Assembly: GCA_964531335.1 (NCBI GenBank)
Contig: CAZHEV010000001.1
Span: 309,086 to 363,134 of the forward strand
Reading direction: 5' to 3'
Length of the DNA: 54,049 bases
Source: CAZHEV01 sp964531335 [NCBI: uncultured bacterium]
Lineage (GTDB): Bacteria > Eisenbacteria > RBG-16-71-46 > CAZHEV01
Shown: one piece after another, positions 28,013 through 36,785 of the stretch
Layout of the letters: each line of letters begins with the position of its first letter
How positions within the stretch are numbered: position 1 is the first letter of the stretch
Position numbers and translations under genes: made by a program
The notes under the pieces: model-generated
The model's input: the letters and a program-made list of their open reading frames with translations, nothing else
The model's database searches: none
What the model was told of the DNA's origin: nothing

Positions 28013-28657
28013 TCACCTGACTCTGAACGCTATCGGGATTACGTAGTCCACCTCGACCGGAACGTCCCTCTGCTTGGCAGGCGTGAAAAGCCACTTCTTG
28101 GCGGCCTCGACAGCCGCCTGGACAAGCAATGGGTTGGCGTCGGTGGAAGCGGGTATGGCCCTGGTGACTCTTCCTGTCTCGTCGATTCTAACCAGCACCA
28201 GCACGACCCCCTCGACTCCGGCCTGGCGGGCGAGCTCGGGGTACTTGGGCGCCACGGTATGTATCGGAACAGGAGGCTGGTCGAAAGCAAGGAAAGCCGG
28301 CGCATCTCCCTGGTCGCCGGTCATCACGGGAGGTTCCATGGGGTTGAAGCTGGTGGTCTCTATGAACTCCTCTTCGCTCGCTTCCTCGGAGATCTCGAGC
28401 TCCTGAGGGATCTCCGGTCTCTGGATCTCCTGCGGCGGCGGAGGGATGATAAGCTCGGGCGGGACCTCGACCACCTCGAATCGCTTCTCCCTCAATTTGT
28501 ACGGCTCGGGCTCGTAGGGAGGCATGAAGAGGTACCAGGCCAAGTGCACGATAGCCGCTATCAGCAGCGAAATCGAGAAGTACTTACCGAACTTCTGCTT
28601 GAAAACATAGTTGGCAGTAGTGCGGCGAACCAAGCGTGCTTCAGTATCTGTCCTCAT
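28013..28657 (-). CDS. tonB: TonB-family energy transducer
   Basis: TonB spans the periplasm and passes proton-motive energy from ExbB/ExbD to outer-membrane receptors. The 214-residue product has one N-terminal membrane helix (about 28-45), a Pro/Glu-rich linker (PPELIIPPPPQEIQRPEIP) and a C-terminal TonB domain (PKYPELARQAGVEGVVLV, ending in VDYVIPIAFRV). Its ATG overlaps the upstream exbD stop as ATGA. No TonB-dependent receptor gene lies in the window. Confidence 0.93.
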   Translation of the reverse strand: MRTDTEARLVRRTTANYVFKQKFGKYFSISLLIAAIVHLAWYLFMPPYEPEPYKLREKRFEVVEVPPELIIPPPPQEIQRPEIPQELEISEEASEEEFIETTSFNPMEPPVMTGDQGDAPAFLAFDQPPVPIHTVAPKYPELARQAGVEGVVLVLVRIDETGRVTRAIPASTDANPLLVQAAVEAAKKWLFTPAKQRDVPVEVDYVIPIAFRVR

Positions 28658-29073
28658 CGTCTACCACTTAGTTGCTTGTCTGTGTTGAACGCCACCGCCA
28701 GCGCGTTGGCGCGCTTTAGCTGCTCCATAGCATCATGCATGATCCTGTACGGAACGTCCCTGTCGGTCTTGAAGCCCACAATCATGCTGGGATTGTCCCG
28801 CCACTTCTGAGCCATTACCGGCTCGATCTCATTGACCATCACGATCTTGTCGTCGATGGAGATCTTGCCCGAGGCGTTTATCCAGATATGCGAGACGCTC
28901 TCCCTGGGAAGCTTCTCGCCGGTGACGGCCTTGGGCAGGTGGACCATCAACCCTTCCTCCATCTTGAAGATGGTCGTCGCGAGGAAGAAGATAAGCAGCA
29001 GGAACGCGATATCAGCCATGGAGGCAGTCGGTATCTTCGGCTCTATCTTGACCTTCTTCTTAAAGCGTGCCAT
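28654..29073 (-). CDS. exbD: ExbD/TolR-family biopolymer transporter (second copy)
   Basis: The 139-residue product has a basic N-terminus, one membrane helix with the family block PTASMADIAFLLLIFFLATT, whose Asp is the proton-relay residue, and a periplasmic domain. It shares this layout with the next upstream gene but is clearly diverged from it. Two ExbD copies in series with one ExbB and a TonB are common in FCB-group bacteria, probably forming a heteromeric unit. The stop overlaps the tonB start. Confidence 0.92.
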   Translation of the reverse strand: MARFKKKVKIEPKIPTASMADIAFLLLIFFLATTIFKMEEGLMVHLPKAVTGEKLPRESVSHIWINASGKISIDDKIVMVNEIEPVMAQKWRDNPSMIVGFKTDRDVPYRIMHDAMEQLKRANALAVAFNTDKQLSGRR

Positions 29074-29096
29074 TTCCCATTTCCCCGAACAGCGGA

Positions 29097-29507
29097 CTAA
29101 TCCCTTCTAATCCTCAAGGAGATCACTGGAGCCTGTGCCTGTTTGACCTCGTCCAAGACGTCGATCATCGCATTGTAGCGACTCTCCGGATGGGACTCGA
29201 TGGACACAATCGTCTTGGGATTCTCCTCTATCCTCTGCCTGGTCATCCCCTCCACGTCGTCGATCCTTACGGGGCTGCCGTCGATATAGACTGCGCCGGC
29301 CTCGTCGGTGGTGATCCTCATCACGTTCTTGGGATTTACCTTGGCGGTCTTTCCCCCCACGCCGGGCAGAAGCAGCGTGATGCCCTGCTCCACGTCGAAG
29401 ATAGTGGTGGCGATGAAGAAGATGAGCAGCAGAAAGGCTATGTCCGCCAGTGAGGACGCCGGGATCTCCTCCGAGACCCGGGTCCTGCGCTTGATCATCC
29501 TAGCCAT
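29097..29507 (-). CDS. exbD: ExbD/TolR-family biopolymer transporter (first copy)
   Basis: The 136-residue product carries PASSLADIAFLLLIFFIATT with the conserved Asp in the membrane helix, and a periplasmic domain ending in VISLRIRRD. GAGGG precedes the ATG, which lies just two bases past the exbB stop. It works with ExbB as part of the proton channel that energises TonB. Confidence 0.92.
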   Translation of the reverse strand: MARMIKRRTRVSEEIPASSLADIAFLLLIFFIATTIFDVEQGITLLLPGVGGKTAKVNPKNVMRITTDEAGAVYIDGSPVRIDDVEGMTRQRIEENPKTIVSIESHPESRYNAMIDVLDEVKQAQAPVISLRIRRD

Positions 29508-29509
29508 GT

Positions 29510-30400
29510 CTAGGCCCTCGCCGACTTATGCGTCTCTAAGTCAACCAGCGTGTCGACCAGGTCGACCGATGACTCTTCCATCTCCATTACGAATCTGTCG
29601 ATCCTGGAAACGAAATAGTTGTGGGCCGCCTGGACCGGGATAGCTATGAGGAGCCCCGAGAGAGTGGTGATGAGAGCTTCCGAAATACCGCTCGCCACGA
29701 GCTTGGCGCTTACCTGCTCCGCAGCGGCGATTGCCTGAAACGCGTGAATCATACCGGATACCGTTCCGGAGAACCCGAGCATGGGCGCCACGTTGGAGAT
29801 CGTGGAAAGGACCACGAGGCCCCTTTCAAGGAAGGACATCTCTATGGAGCCCGCGCTCTCAATGGCCTTCTCAACTGCCTCGGGGCCCTTGTCGGCCCTG
29901 AGCAAGCCCGAATGCAAAATCGCGGCGATCGGGCCCCTGGTCTTCGTGCAGATGGCCTTTGCCGCCTCCACCCCGTCTTCGCGAAGGGCGCCGAGCACGT
30001 TGGTCATCAACTTTCTGGTGTTGACGTGCGCCCGCTGCAGCGTCCAAAGCCGTTCCAGTATAACGGCGAGGCCAAGAAGAGAACAGAACAGCAGGGCCCA
30101 CATGAAGTCCCCGCCCTGCCTGAAAAACTCGACCGCGCCGGCGCCGAAGCCCTCCTCTTCCCCTTCCTCCTCGACAACCGGCTCTTCCTCCTCGCCGGTC
30201 GGAAGGGTAAAGGCCGGTTCCGGCGGAAGCCCTTCGGCCTCTTCCGTAGTTTCCGCGGCCTCCTCGGTCTCAACCGGCACCGCCGCTCCTCCGGCCGGCT
30301 CTTCTTGAGCCAGGGCGCCGGCAACAACCAACGAAACCGTAGCCATCAACGATACCGCAAACAGAACTGCCGCTCTCCGTCTCCACTTGATCCGCATCAC
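29510..30400 (-). CDS. exbB: ExbB/TolQ-type proton channel with an acidic N-terminal extension
   Basis: The 296-residue product has a signal-like hydrophobic start (about 9-31), an unusual Glu/Pro-rich periplasmic stretch (about 32-85), and then the MotA/TolQ/ExbB domain. That domain has a helix at DFMWALLFCSLLGLAVILERL and the family block NVAPMLGFSGTVSGMIHAF, followed by ITTLSGLLIAIPVQAAHNYF. The extension is not part of standard ExbB, although N-terminal additions are known in some phyla. Two starts (GTG/ATG) are adjacent; AGGAG fits either. A matching promoter lies at 30511-30539. Confidence 0.92.
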   Translation of the reverse strand: MMRIKWRRRAAVLFAVSLMATVSLVVAGALAQEEPAGGAAVPVETEEAAETTEEAEGLPPEPAFTLPTGEEEEPVVEEEGEEEGFGAGAVEFFRQGGDFMWALLFCSLLGLAVILERLWTLQRAHVNTRKLMTNVLGALREDGVEAAKAICTKTRGPIAAILHSGLLRADKGPEAVEKAIESAGSIEMSFLERGLVVLSTISNVAPMLGFSGTVSGMIHAFQAIAAAEQVSAKLVASGISEALITTLSGLLIAIPVQAAHNYFVSRIDRFVMEMEESSVDLVDTLVDLETHKSARA

Positions 30401-30510
30401 CGCTGCTCCTCTTGCTTCCTCAAGCCTGTAACTGCTCCCGGAGGTACGGTCGCCGGTCAGGCCTTACCGGCGGATCCGACACAGGTTCATAACCGAAGTT
30501 CAGTTTAACG

Positions 30511-30539
30511 ATGCTACTCTTGAGGTACGCCAGTGTCAA
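30511..30539 (-). promoter_or_regulatory. Sigma70-type promoter for the exbB-exbD-exbD-tonB operon
   Basis: On the minus strand TTGACA is separated by 17 bases from TAGCAT (4 of 6 matches to TATAAT). It lies about 110 bases upstream of the exbB start and just after the terminator at 30566-30603, so it is well placed to start the operon. Confidence 0.6.
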
Positions 30540-30565
30540 CACCTTTTCCGCAGGGCTCCTATGAG

Positions 30566-30603
30566 AGAAAAACAAGACGAGAGCCGCCTTGGGGCGGCGG
30601 CTC
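30566..30603 (-). terminator. Rho-independent terminator after waaF
   Basis: An 8-bp perfect stem (GAGCCGCC with GGCGGCTC) and 7-base loop is followed on the minus strand by CTCGTCTTGTTTTTCTC, a good T-rich tail. It lies about 90 bases past the stop of the heptosyltransferase gene at 30694. Confidence 0.8.
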
Positions 30604-30693
30604 CACTAACAATATATCAGCGACGCCCTTCGGCGTCAAGCCGGTCGGGACAATAATATCGCCCTGCCCCACGGAGCCCGTTCCGCGCCGGCC

Positions 30694-31806
30694 TCAGGTC
30701 AGGAGCCCGCCGGCCACGGCCCGCGCGGCGGCCGCCACCTCGCGCTCGGTGATATCCAGAAGGCAGGCGTAGCCCCGGTCGCATTCCTTTCCAAAGCACG
30801 GAGTGCATGGCATATCAGAGGTCTTGACAACCACCACGTTGGACCCCAGAGGCCTTGTCCAGGAGACATCCGTCGACCCGAATATGGCCACCACCCCCGA
30901 TCCCGCGGCCGCCGCCAGGTGAGCCGATCCCGAATCGTTTGCGATCACCGCCGCGCAGCGCGCCATTATCCCCGCCAGGAGCCTGATGGTGGTCTTTCCG
31001 GCCAAGCTGACCGCGCCGGGAATCGAGGCTGTCACGGCTTCCGCAAGCGGCTCTTCGGACCTCGATCCCATTACGACCACCGAGGCGCCTCCGGCGGCGA
31101 TCTCCTTTCCCACTGCGGAGAACCTCTCGGCGGGCCATCTCTTCGAAGGGCCATACGCGGCTCCCGGGCATAGTCCCAGCAAGGGTCCTTCCGGGTCGAT
31201 CCCCGCGCGGCGAAGCGCCTGATCGGCCTCCGGCAGCGCCTTTTCCAGAGAGCCCAGCCTGGGGGTCTCATCGCCGGGGCTCGCGCCCGCGGCCGCGGCG
31301 AGGCCCATGAACTCCCGCACCAGGTGTGGCCTGAAACCTAATCTGCGCCTCGGAAGCGTAATCGAAAGGAGCGGGCCTCTGAAGTCCGTCCTGTAGCCGA
31401 TTACCTGTCTCGCCCCGGCCAATCTGAGGAACAAGGCCGATGAGAAGGACTCGGCGAAGGTCACCCCAACGTCCCAAGGCAACCGCCTGAGGGCCCTCAG
31501 GGCGCCCGACCACCCACCTGAGCCCCCCTGCTCGCCTCCTTCGGTCGCCGAGCTCCGGCCTACGGCGCCCGAGCTCAAAGTGCCGGATGTGCCTCTATGC
31601 CTGTCGAAGTGGACGTAGTCGAGGGAAAGCCCGGAAAGCGACAGAACGCCGCCGGCCGTCTCGTTTCCGGCGACACATATAGACGAGTCCGACAGAGACC
31701 CACTCAGTGCTCTAAGGGCCGGAAGGGACAAGACAATGTCGCCCAGCCAGTTGGGCGCTTTCACCAATATGCGCGCGGGAACAGCGAACCTCATGGCCGG
31801 TATCAT
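30694..31806 (-). CDS. waaF: ADP-heptose:LPS heptosyltransferase II-like glycosyltransferase (GT9)
   Basis: GT9 enzymes add heptose to the inner core of lipopolysaccharide. The 370-residue product has the N-terminal block ARILVKAPNWLGDIVLSLPAL, then CPGAAYGPSKRWPAERF (sugar-nucleotide site), NDSGSAHLAAAAGSGVVAIF and a Cys-rich tail PCTPCFGKECDRGYAC, as in WaaF. A poorly conserved Ser/Gly-rich loop around residues 75-100 lengthens the N-terminal domain. The presence of this gene supports a diderm, LPS-making host. The ATG at 31806 or the one four codons later may be the true start. Confidence 0.88.
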   Translation of the reverse strand: MIPAMRFAVPARILVKAPNWLGDIVLSLPALRALSGSLSDSSICVAGNETAGGVLSLSGLSLDYVHFDRHRGTSGTLSSGAVGRSSATEGGEQGGSGGWSGALRALRRLPWDVGVTFAESFSSALFLRLAGARQVIGYRTDFRGPLLSITLPRRRLGFRPHLVREFMGLAAAAGASPGDETPRLGSLEKALPEADQALRRAGIDPEGPLLGLCPGAAYGPSKRWPAERFSAVGKEIAAGGASVVVMGSRSEEPLAEAVTASIPGAVSLAGKTTIRLLAGIMARCAAVIANDSGSAHLAAAAGSGVVAIFGSTDVSWTRPLGSNVVVVKTSDMPCTPCFGKECDRGYACLLDITEREVAAAARAVAGGLLT

Positions 31807-31873
31807 AGCAGGGACCGGCTCCCGTCCGCATCATGTTGTTGCCAAAGGTGGCTCATGGCTGCAGGGGAATCGG

Positions 31874-34375
31874 CTATCGGGTGAGGATGATCTGCCTGCT
31901 CATGCCGGCGTCACGCACCCGCAGGTGGGCGAAGTAAACGCCGGCCGCCAGCTTCGAGCCGTCGTCCCCTCTTCCGTCCCACGTCAGGCGGGTCAATCCC
32001 TGGGCCGGAGTGTGATCCGCCAGAGTTCTCACCATCCTTCCCGCGGCGTCGAAGACTCGCACGCTCACCGGAACCGGGCCGCCTCCGAAAGCCCCGGGAT
32101 CGAGCTCCAGACTCAGCGACACCTCGCTGCGGAAAGGATTCGGCGACGCGCTGAAGTGGATACCCCCCCGCCTGTCCCTTCCGCCGACGCCCGTGGTGAT
32201 GGTGTCGTCGCCCCGGAAAGTCAAAGTGTCGGCAAGCCCGGGCTCCATCACGTTTCCGTTGTGATCCACGATGCTCTCGGCGCGCAGGAGGTATGGCTTG
32301 TCCGACTGCTCGGCGGTGGACAACATCACCGTCTGCTCGTCTGTGATGCTCACGGCGTCCAGCACGGCCAGGGGAGCTTGCGCGTCGTCGATTATAGAGT
32401 AGTTGCCGGGGTTCTCGATCGATTCCAGCGTCACCGGCTCCGTGAATCTCACCGTCAGCGCCGTCGGGCTGACCGGCTCCGCGCTCGACATCAAGGGAGG
32501 ATTCGAATCCGCGCGAGCCAGGCAGAACAAGTTGTCCAGGTATACTGTGCCGTCCGATCTCGTCATGCCGATCACCGAGATCTCGATCGCCGCTATGCCT
32601 CCGAGCTTCCACGTCTGGCTCTCGTCGAGGGCGTTATCAAATAAAACCTGGCAGGGAGTCCATTCGGTTTCTTTCGTAACGCCGAAGAACTGCCAGGAGA
32701 GGATGGCCTTACCGGAGCCGTCTCTGAGCGTCGTCCTCACCTTCTCGTACTCGTTGGTCGGCTGTCCCTTTATGTAGAACCCGAAGCCCTCGAAGGAGCT
32801 CCAGTCCTCATACGGGGAGAAATCGTGGACCACGGTGCCGTAGTATGGAGAAAGCGAGCAGAGGTAGCTCAGGGCCATGGACTTGTCCCCGTCGTATGCG
32901 AGGGGGACTCCGTCGTCGTGAAGCCACGGAAAGATGTTCAGCTCGGGCGACCAGGCAGTGGAGAGATCGGTATCCGTCACGTAGACCTCGAACGTCTCCT
33001 TGAGGATGTCGCCGTTGATCAACAAGTCGAGATCGACGTTCCTGATCGTCGCCCCGCTCGGCCAGTACTCCTGAGGGAAGTAGAGGTTGAAAACGTTGAC
33101 CCCGTGGATCAGGTAGTCCGAAAGGTTGACCGCTCCGGATGAGACATACCTCCACTTCCCGTTCGCCTCGACTATGAAGTCGGGCGTACCGTCGTCGTTG
33201 GTGAAGTCGATGCTGAGCGTGGCGTTGATCGTGGTTGTGACGTCTATCACTTCCGTCACTCGTATGAACTCGAACTCCGTTCCGCCCGTCCAGGTGACCG
33301 CTTCCGGGACGCCCGCCTCCAGGTCGTCCTTGATGCTCCTCACGGTGCCCACGTCGTAGGGAGGATAGTCCGCGTATGCCTGTCTGAAGACGTTGAGCGA
33401 GGGCTTCTCCCTGCCGTTGTTGTAAGTCACCAGGCCCCAGTGCTCCTCTATGTCGTCGCCGGTGCCCGCGTCCGGATACATGAACTGGAGATAGCTCTTC
33501 ACCTGCGGCCTGAAGTTGGTCATTACGTCGTCTATCACTTCGTCGAAGTACGCCGCCTGCTCGGCCTCCGTGCCGTGGGCCTTGTTGCTCAACCCCGTCC
33601 ACGTCGAGAACCCGTTCTCCAGTATGTGCACGGGCTTTCCATCGGCGTAGTTGTCTATGAGCCATTGGATGTCGTCATGGATTATCTGCGGCGTCTGGCC
33701 GTAATCGTCTATTCCCAGAGCGTCGCTCACGCTCATCGCGGTGGTCAGCCAGGCGCCGGGCAGGTAATAGTCGTGATCGTCCGCGATGACGTCGCAGATC
33801 ACGGGAGCGTCGGGAAGGACGGACTTGACCTCATTGACAAGAAACACGTACCAGTTCGCCCACTCGTCGGGGTCTATGCCGGCGACGGCGAAAACGTACC
33901 ACTGCATCTCGTAGTCGATGACCACCCACACCTTGCCCAGCCGCTGGTGCATCTCCAGATAGTAAGCCTTGATGAAGTCAGCCGCCGCCTGCCTTGTAAT
34001 GGGATCGTTTATGTCCTGCGGATAGAAGGACGGGATCTTGTTGGCCATGTATATGCTGCCCACGGCCTCGGCGCCGAACTTGTGCGACTCGGTGAGTATG
34101 CCGAACTCGGCCTGGCTCCAGTCGTAGACGCCCGGGCTCGTCTCTATCCAAGACCACCTGTCCCACGAGACCCTCTGCATCGGCAGCAGGCCTACGTCCT
34201 CTAGAACGGTCACGGGGGTAACGCTCCCCGCCCTGGGGTAGGTGCCGAACATCACGCCGTCCGACTTCGGAGTGGCCTCCATCTTGTACACCTCGAAGGC
34301 GCCTGCGGGCACGGCGCCCGACGAGACAAGCGCCCCGAGACAAAAAAGCACAACAAGTCCGCGTCTGAACATCAT
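31874..34375 (-). CDS. Secreted glycosidase-like TIM-barrel protein with carbohydrate-binding and FlgD-like sorting domains
   Basis: The 833-residue product has a signal peptide (about 1-26) and an N-terminal TIM barrel that looks like glycoside hydrolase clan GH-A. Glu156 in IDYEMQWY and Glu253 in HILENGFST are placed like acid/base and nucleophile; the exact family is not recognised. After it come a beta-sandwich (about 345-460), a jelly-roll carbohydrate-binding-like module (about 465-625), an SbsA-type Ig segment and a C-terminal FlgD-like domain (SASPNPFRSEV to GVYFAHLRV). That last type directs type IX-like secretion in related phyla. The ATG pair at 34375 has AGGGGT upstream. It is paralogous to the protein at 37128-39068. 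Confidence 0.82.
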   Translation of the reverse strand: MMFRRGLVVLFCLGALVSSGAVPAGAFEVYKMEATPKSDGVMFGTYPRAGSVTPVTVLEDVGLLPMQRVSWDRWSWIETSPGVYDWSQAEFGILTESHKFGAEAVGSIYMANKIPSFYPQDINDPITRQAAADFIKAYYLEMHQRLGKVWVVIDYEMQWYVFAVAGIDPDEWANWYVFLVNEVKSVLPDAPVICDVIADDHDYYLPGAWLTTAMSVSDALGIDDYGQTPQIIHDDIQWLIDNYADGKPVHILENGFSTWTGLSNKAHGTEAEQAAYFDEVIDDVMTNFRPQVKSYLQFMYPDAGTGDDIEEHWGLVTYNNGREKPSLNVFRQAYADYPPYDVGTVRSIKDDLEAGVPEAVTWTGGTEFEFIRVTEVIDVTTTINATLSIDFTNDDGTPDFIVEANGKWRYVSSGAVNLSDYLIHGVNVFNLYFPQEYWPSGATIRNVDLDLLINGDILKETFEVYVTDTDLSTAWSPELNIFPWLHDDGVPLAYDGDKSMALSYLCSLSPYYGTVVHDFSPYEDWSSFEGFGFYIKGQPTNEYEKVRTTLRDGSGKAILSWQFFGVTKETEWTPCQVLFDNALDESQTWKLGGIAAIEISVIGMTRSDGTVYLDNLFCLARADSNPPLMSSAEPVSPTALTVRFTEPVTLESIENPGNYSIIDDAQAPLAVLDAVSITDEQTVMLSTAEQSDKPYLLRAESIVDHNGNVMEPGLADTLTFRGDDTITTGVGGRDRRGGIHFSASPNPFRSEVSLSLELDPGAFGGGPVPVSVRVFDAAGRMVRTLADHTPAQGLTRLTWDGRGDDGSKLAAGVYFAHLRVRDAGMSRQIILTR
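34007..34263 (-). repeat. 257-bp inverted tract identical to 37240-37496
   Basis: This part of the first glycosidase-like gene matches the second copy base for base over 257 bp in the opposite orientation, including all third-codon positions. Flanking coding sequence of the two genes is clearly diverged. This is the signature of recent gene conversion or recombination between the inverted paralogues. Confidence 0.9.
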
Positions 34376-34583
34376 CGAAGACCCCTTTTCAGCGGCGCTC
34401 CGCAGGTCGCGGCTCGCCGCCGCCGCTATTTGGGAAGGCAAATCTCTGCAGGATGGACAAACCACCTGTCGGGAGTGAAGGTCTCGATCGCATCACCGGC
34501 CCCTGTGATGCCAGTACTTCCGGGCGGGCGCTCCCAGCACGTCCCTGCCGGGCCCCCCGAAGCCCCCCCCGCGAAGGATGGCC

Positions 34584-34604
34584 GTCCCGCCCAAAGGGCG
34601 GGAC
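34584..34604 (-). terminator. Perfect hairpin directly after a stop codon
   Basis: A 9-bp perfect stem (GTCCCGCCC/GGGCGGGAC) with a 3-base loop abuts the stop codon of the jelly-roll gene at 34605. It lacks a T-tract on the minus strand, so it may slow or partly stop transcription, or protect the upstream mRNA 3' end, rather than terminate fully. The glycosidase-like gene begins 209 bases further on. Confidence 0.5.
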
Positions 34605-35315
34605 CTATCTATACAAGGCTTTTATGGCGCCCCAGCTGGACGTCTCAACAGGCACCGGGGCGTCTTTGAGCAACCAAATCTCGTCTATATAGAGCTCGCC
34701 GTTTCTCTCGAAGTCGGTCAGGAGCAGATCGAGCTGCTCGACCGAGTCCTTTCCGGGCCACAGAGGTGACATCTTCACATAGAGCACCTTCCAGGGACAG
34801 TACGGGTAGCCGTCGTAACACGAGCACTGCGTGGCGTTAACGACCGGACCGGCCGTGGGTTTCAGAATCACCGAAGAGCCGCCGTCACCTACCAGCTGGA
34901 TCCGTAAGTTCGCCGAGCCGTTGGCCTCCCCGCAAGGCTCCCCGTAGTAGCCGGGCCTGCCTCTGTACGCGATCCGGAGGTAGTCGTAGCACGACCAGTC
35001 CTGGGGTGGATCGACGAGCATGCGCCCCACCGCCGTTGACGTCAGATAGTTCAGTCTCAGATACTGCGTGCCGTCATATGCGGATCCCGGCGCGGTTCCA
35101 TCAATCGCCAGGTCAACGGTGGCCTTGCTCTCGTCTATAATCACCCAGGTCATCCTCAGCTCATCCGTGTCCGCGTAGAACTCGAAGTCCTCTACGGCCA
35201 TCGAGTCCGGATAGTACTCGCACTGGGCCATCGCTCCGCCGGCGGCCGCGAAGAGCCCCAGAGCCACAATAGCCGTGAATAAGAACCGCCCTCGCTGCAG
35301 CTTTATTCTCGTCAT
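34605..35315 (-). CDS. Secreted single-module jelly-roll protein with C-terminal WGxxKAxYR motif
   Basis: The 236-residue product has a signal peptide (about 1-31, ending GGAMA) and one beta-sandwich module of about 185 residues. Its opening (VEDFEFYADTDELRMTW) and middle (QYLRLNYLTS, then DWSCYDYLRIAYRGRPG) match the jelly-roll modules in the neighbouring genes, so carbohydrate binding is likely but unproven. It ends in PVETSSWGAIKALYR, a tail shared with two other secreted proteins of this window. It lies 28 bases after the two-module gene and is probably transcribed with it. Confidence 0.75.
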   Translation of the reverse strand: MTRIKLQRGRFLFTAIVALGLFAAAGGAMAQCEYYPDSMAVEDFEFYADTDELRMTWVIIDESKATVDLAIDGTAPGSAYDGTQYLRLNYLTSTAVGRMLVDPPQDWSCYDYLRIAYRGRPGYYGEPCGEANGSANLRIQLVGDGGSSVILKPTAGPVVNATQCSCYDGYPYCPWKVLYVKMSPLWPGKDSVEQLDLLLTDFERNGELYIDEIWLLKDAPVPVETSSWGAIKALYR

Positions 35316-35343
35316 TTATATCATCCCCCCCGGCGTCAACCGG

Positions 35344-36489
35344 CTACTTCTGGTATTTGGCCTTCAGCTGCCCCCAAGTGATGGTCTCAGTCGGAACTCC
35401 CGGACCGCCCAGCACGATCTCGTCTATGTACAGACGCCCGTCCCCGTAGCTGCTCGGGATGATCCTAAGGATCACTTTCTTCACGAACCCCTTTGACGCC
35501 CAGGAGCTGAAGTCCATCTGGTATTGGTGCCATTCGCAGAAGAAATCCCCCGTGTACGGGCACTGCGTCGCACCGTAGATCACGGGGCCATGGTATGTGC
35601 CCCCGTAAACGTCCTCCAGAACTACCTGGAAGTCCTCGCTCGAATTGAAGGTATCATGTCTGCCCCTGTAGTAAAGGGTCAATGTCTCGTAGTCCGACCA
35701 GTCCTCCTGGAAGTCGAACTCGAGCGTCAGATCGCCCTGATACGGGGCAATGCTGCACAGGTAGTCCAGGCCGCAGTACTGGTCCCCGGACCAGGCGGGG
35801 CCGTCGGAGCCGGGATCGGCCAACAGGTAGTTCAGGTTGTTGGCCCCGTACAGCCAGGACTCCCTCAACTCGTTGGTATCGGTGTAGGTCTCGTAGTCAT
35901 CGAGCACAGGGGGAAGCGTGTCGATGTGGATCCTGTCCACGTACAGTTGGCCGCTGCCGAAGTCCTGGGGCTCCAGGATGACAGCTATGGAGGCGACGTT
36001 CGACCTGTTGGCCCATGTCGAGATATCCATCGAGTAGTAGATCCACTCGTACGTCTTGGTCGCGTTGTCGATCTTCGGGCCGTCGACATAGCCGCCCCAC
36101 TCGTCATAGACTCTTAAGAAGAACCTCTCGCCGGAGTTACCCTGCGGGTCGTCCTCGGGGTAGAATCCCATGAACCTGCATCCCACCCTGCGGAACTCGC
36201 TCCAGTCCTGCACCGAGGAGAAAGTCATGCTCACCGCCGTCCAATAAGGATCGGCCCCGTTGTGGTAGGCGATCTTCATCGACTGGGTGCTGGTCTGATA
36301 TCCAGGGGTCATCACGAACACCGTGTCCTTGGCGTGCGTTACAACCCAGGATGCCCGAAGATCAGCATCGTCGACGTACTGGTCGAACTCCTCGACGTTC
36401 GACACCGCGGCGTTTGAGCTCACAGGCAGAAACGCGCCAATGACAAATGCAAAGAACACCAAACATCGAACAAGCATAGCAACTCTCAC
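35344..36489 (-). CDS. Secreted two-module jelly-roll protein with C-terminal WGxxKAxY motif
   Basis: The 381-residue product has a signal peptide (about 1-28) and two tandem jelly-roll modules. The first (about 30-195) contains DDADLRASWVVTHAKD and DDPQGNSGERFFLRVYDEW and is very close to the module inserted in the glycosidase at 37128. The second (about 200-360) contains YLCSIAPYQGDLTLEFDF and resembles the module in the glycosidase at 31874. The tail is PTETITWGQLKAKYQK. No catalytic residues are evident, so it is probably a binding or scaffold protein. The start is a GTG with GGGGAGG upstream; a strong promoter lies about 190 bases away. Confidence 0.78.
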   Translation of the reverse strand: MRVAMLVRCLVFFAFVIGAFLPVSSNAAVSNVEEFDQYVDDADLRASWVVTHAKDTVFVMTPGYQTSTQSMKIAYHNGADPYWTAVSMTFSSVQDWSEFRRVGCRFMGFYPEDDPQGNSGERFFLRVYDEWGGYVDGPKIDNATKTYEWIYYSMDISTWANRSNVASIAVILEPQDFGSGQLYVDRIHIDTLPPVLDDYETYTDTNELRESWLYGANNLNYLLADPGSDGPAWSGDQYCGLDYLCSIAPYQGDLTLEFDFQEDWSDYETLTLYYRGRHDTFNSSEDFQVVLEDVYGGTYHGPVIYGATQCPYTGDFFCEWHQYQMDFSSWASKGFVKKVILRIIPSSYGDGRLYIDEIVLGGPGVPTETITWGQLKAKYQK

Positions 36490-36680
36490 TTGGCCACCTC
36501 CCCGTTAGACCTGCGCACAGGCCCGGCCGAAAACAGAACACAAACTACTCCACGCTCATAGCGGACTAGATGTGCTTTAACGTAAAAGGACTCCGTGCCG
36601 GGCGGGGAAAACACACCCTGCCGGCAGAGGGCGAATCCAGCATCCTCCGTCGCAAAGCGCACCAGCGAAATCACGACGTG

Positions 36681-36709
36681 ACTTTATCACGGAATCCCAA
36701 CAATGTCAA
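36681..36709 (-). promoter_or_regulatory. Sigma70-type promoter with an overlapping palindrome, driving the minus-strand jelly-roll/glycosidase genes
   Basis: TTGACA and TAAAGT are separated by 17 bases on the minus strand, about 190 bases before the GTG at 36489. The -10 box lies inside an inverted repeat CGTGA-N5-TCACG (36677-36691), which could be an operator. The likely transcript covers the jelly-roll genes and possibly the glycosidase gene at 31874. Confidence 0.6.
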
Positions 36710-36763
36710 GAAGTTATGTTTGCCTCTGCGTTTTCTTAACACAACTTTAACAAAGCGGGTAAT

Positions 36764-36785
36764 CCGGCGCCCCCTCCGGCGCCGG
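36764..36785. other. GC-rich hairpin between divergent promoters
   Basis: A perfect 8-bp stem (CCGGCGCC/GGCGCCGG) with a 6-base loop lies midway between the minus-strand promoter (36681-36709) and the plus-strand promoter (36913-36941). It may be a boundary, regulator site or incidental cruciform; no T-tract is attached. Confidence 0.45.
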
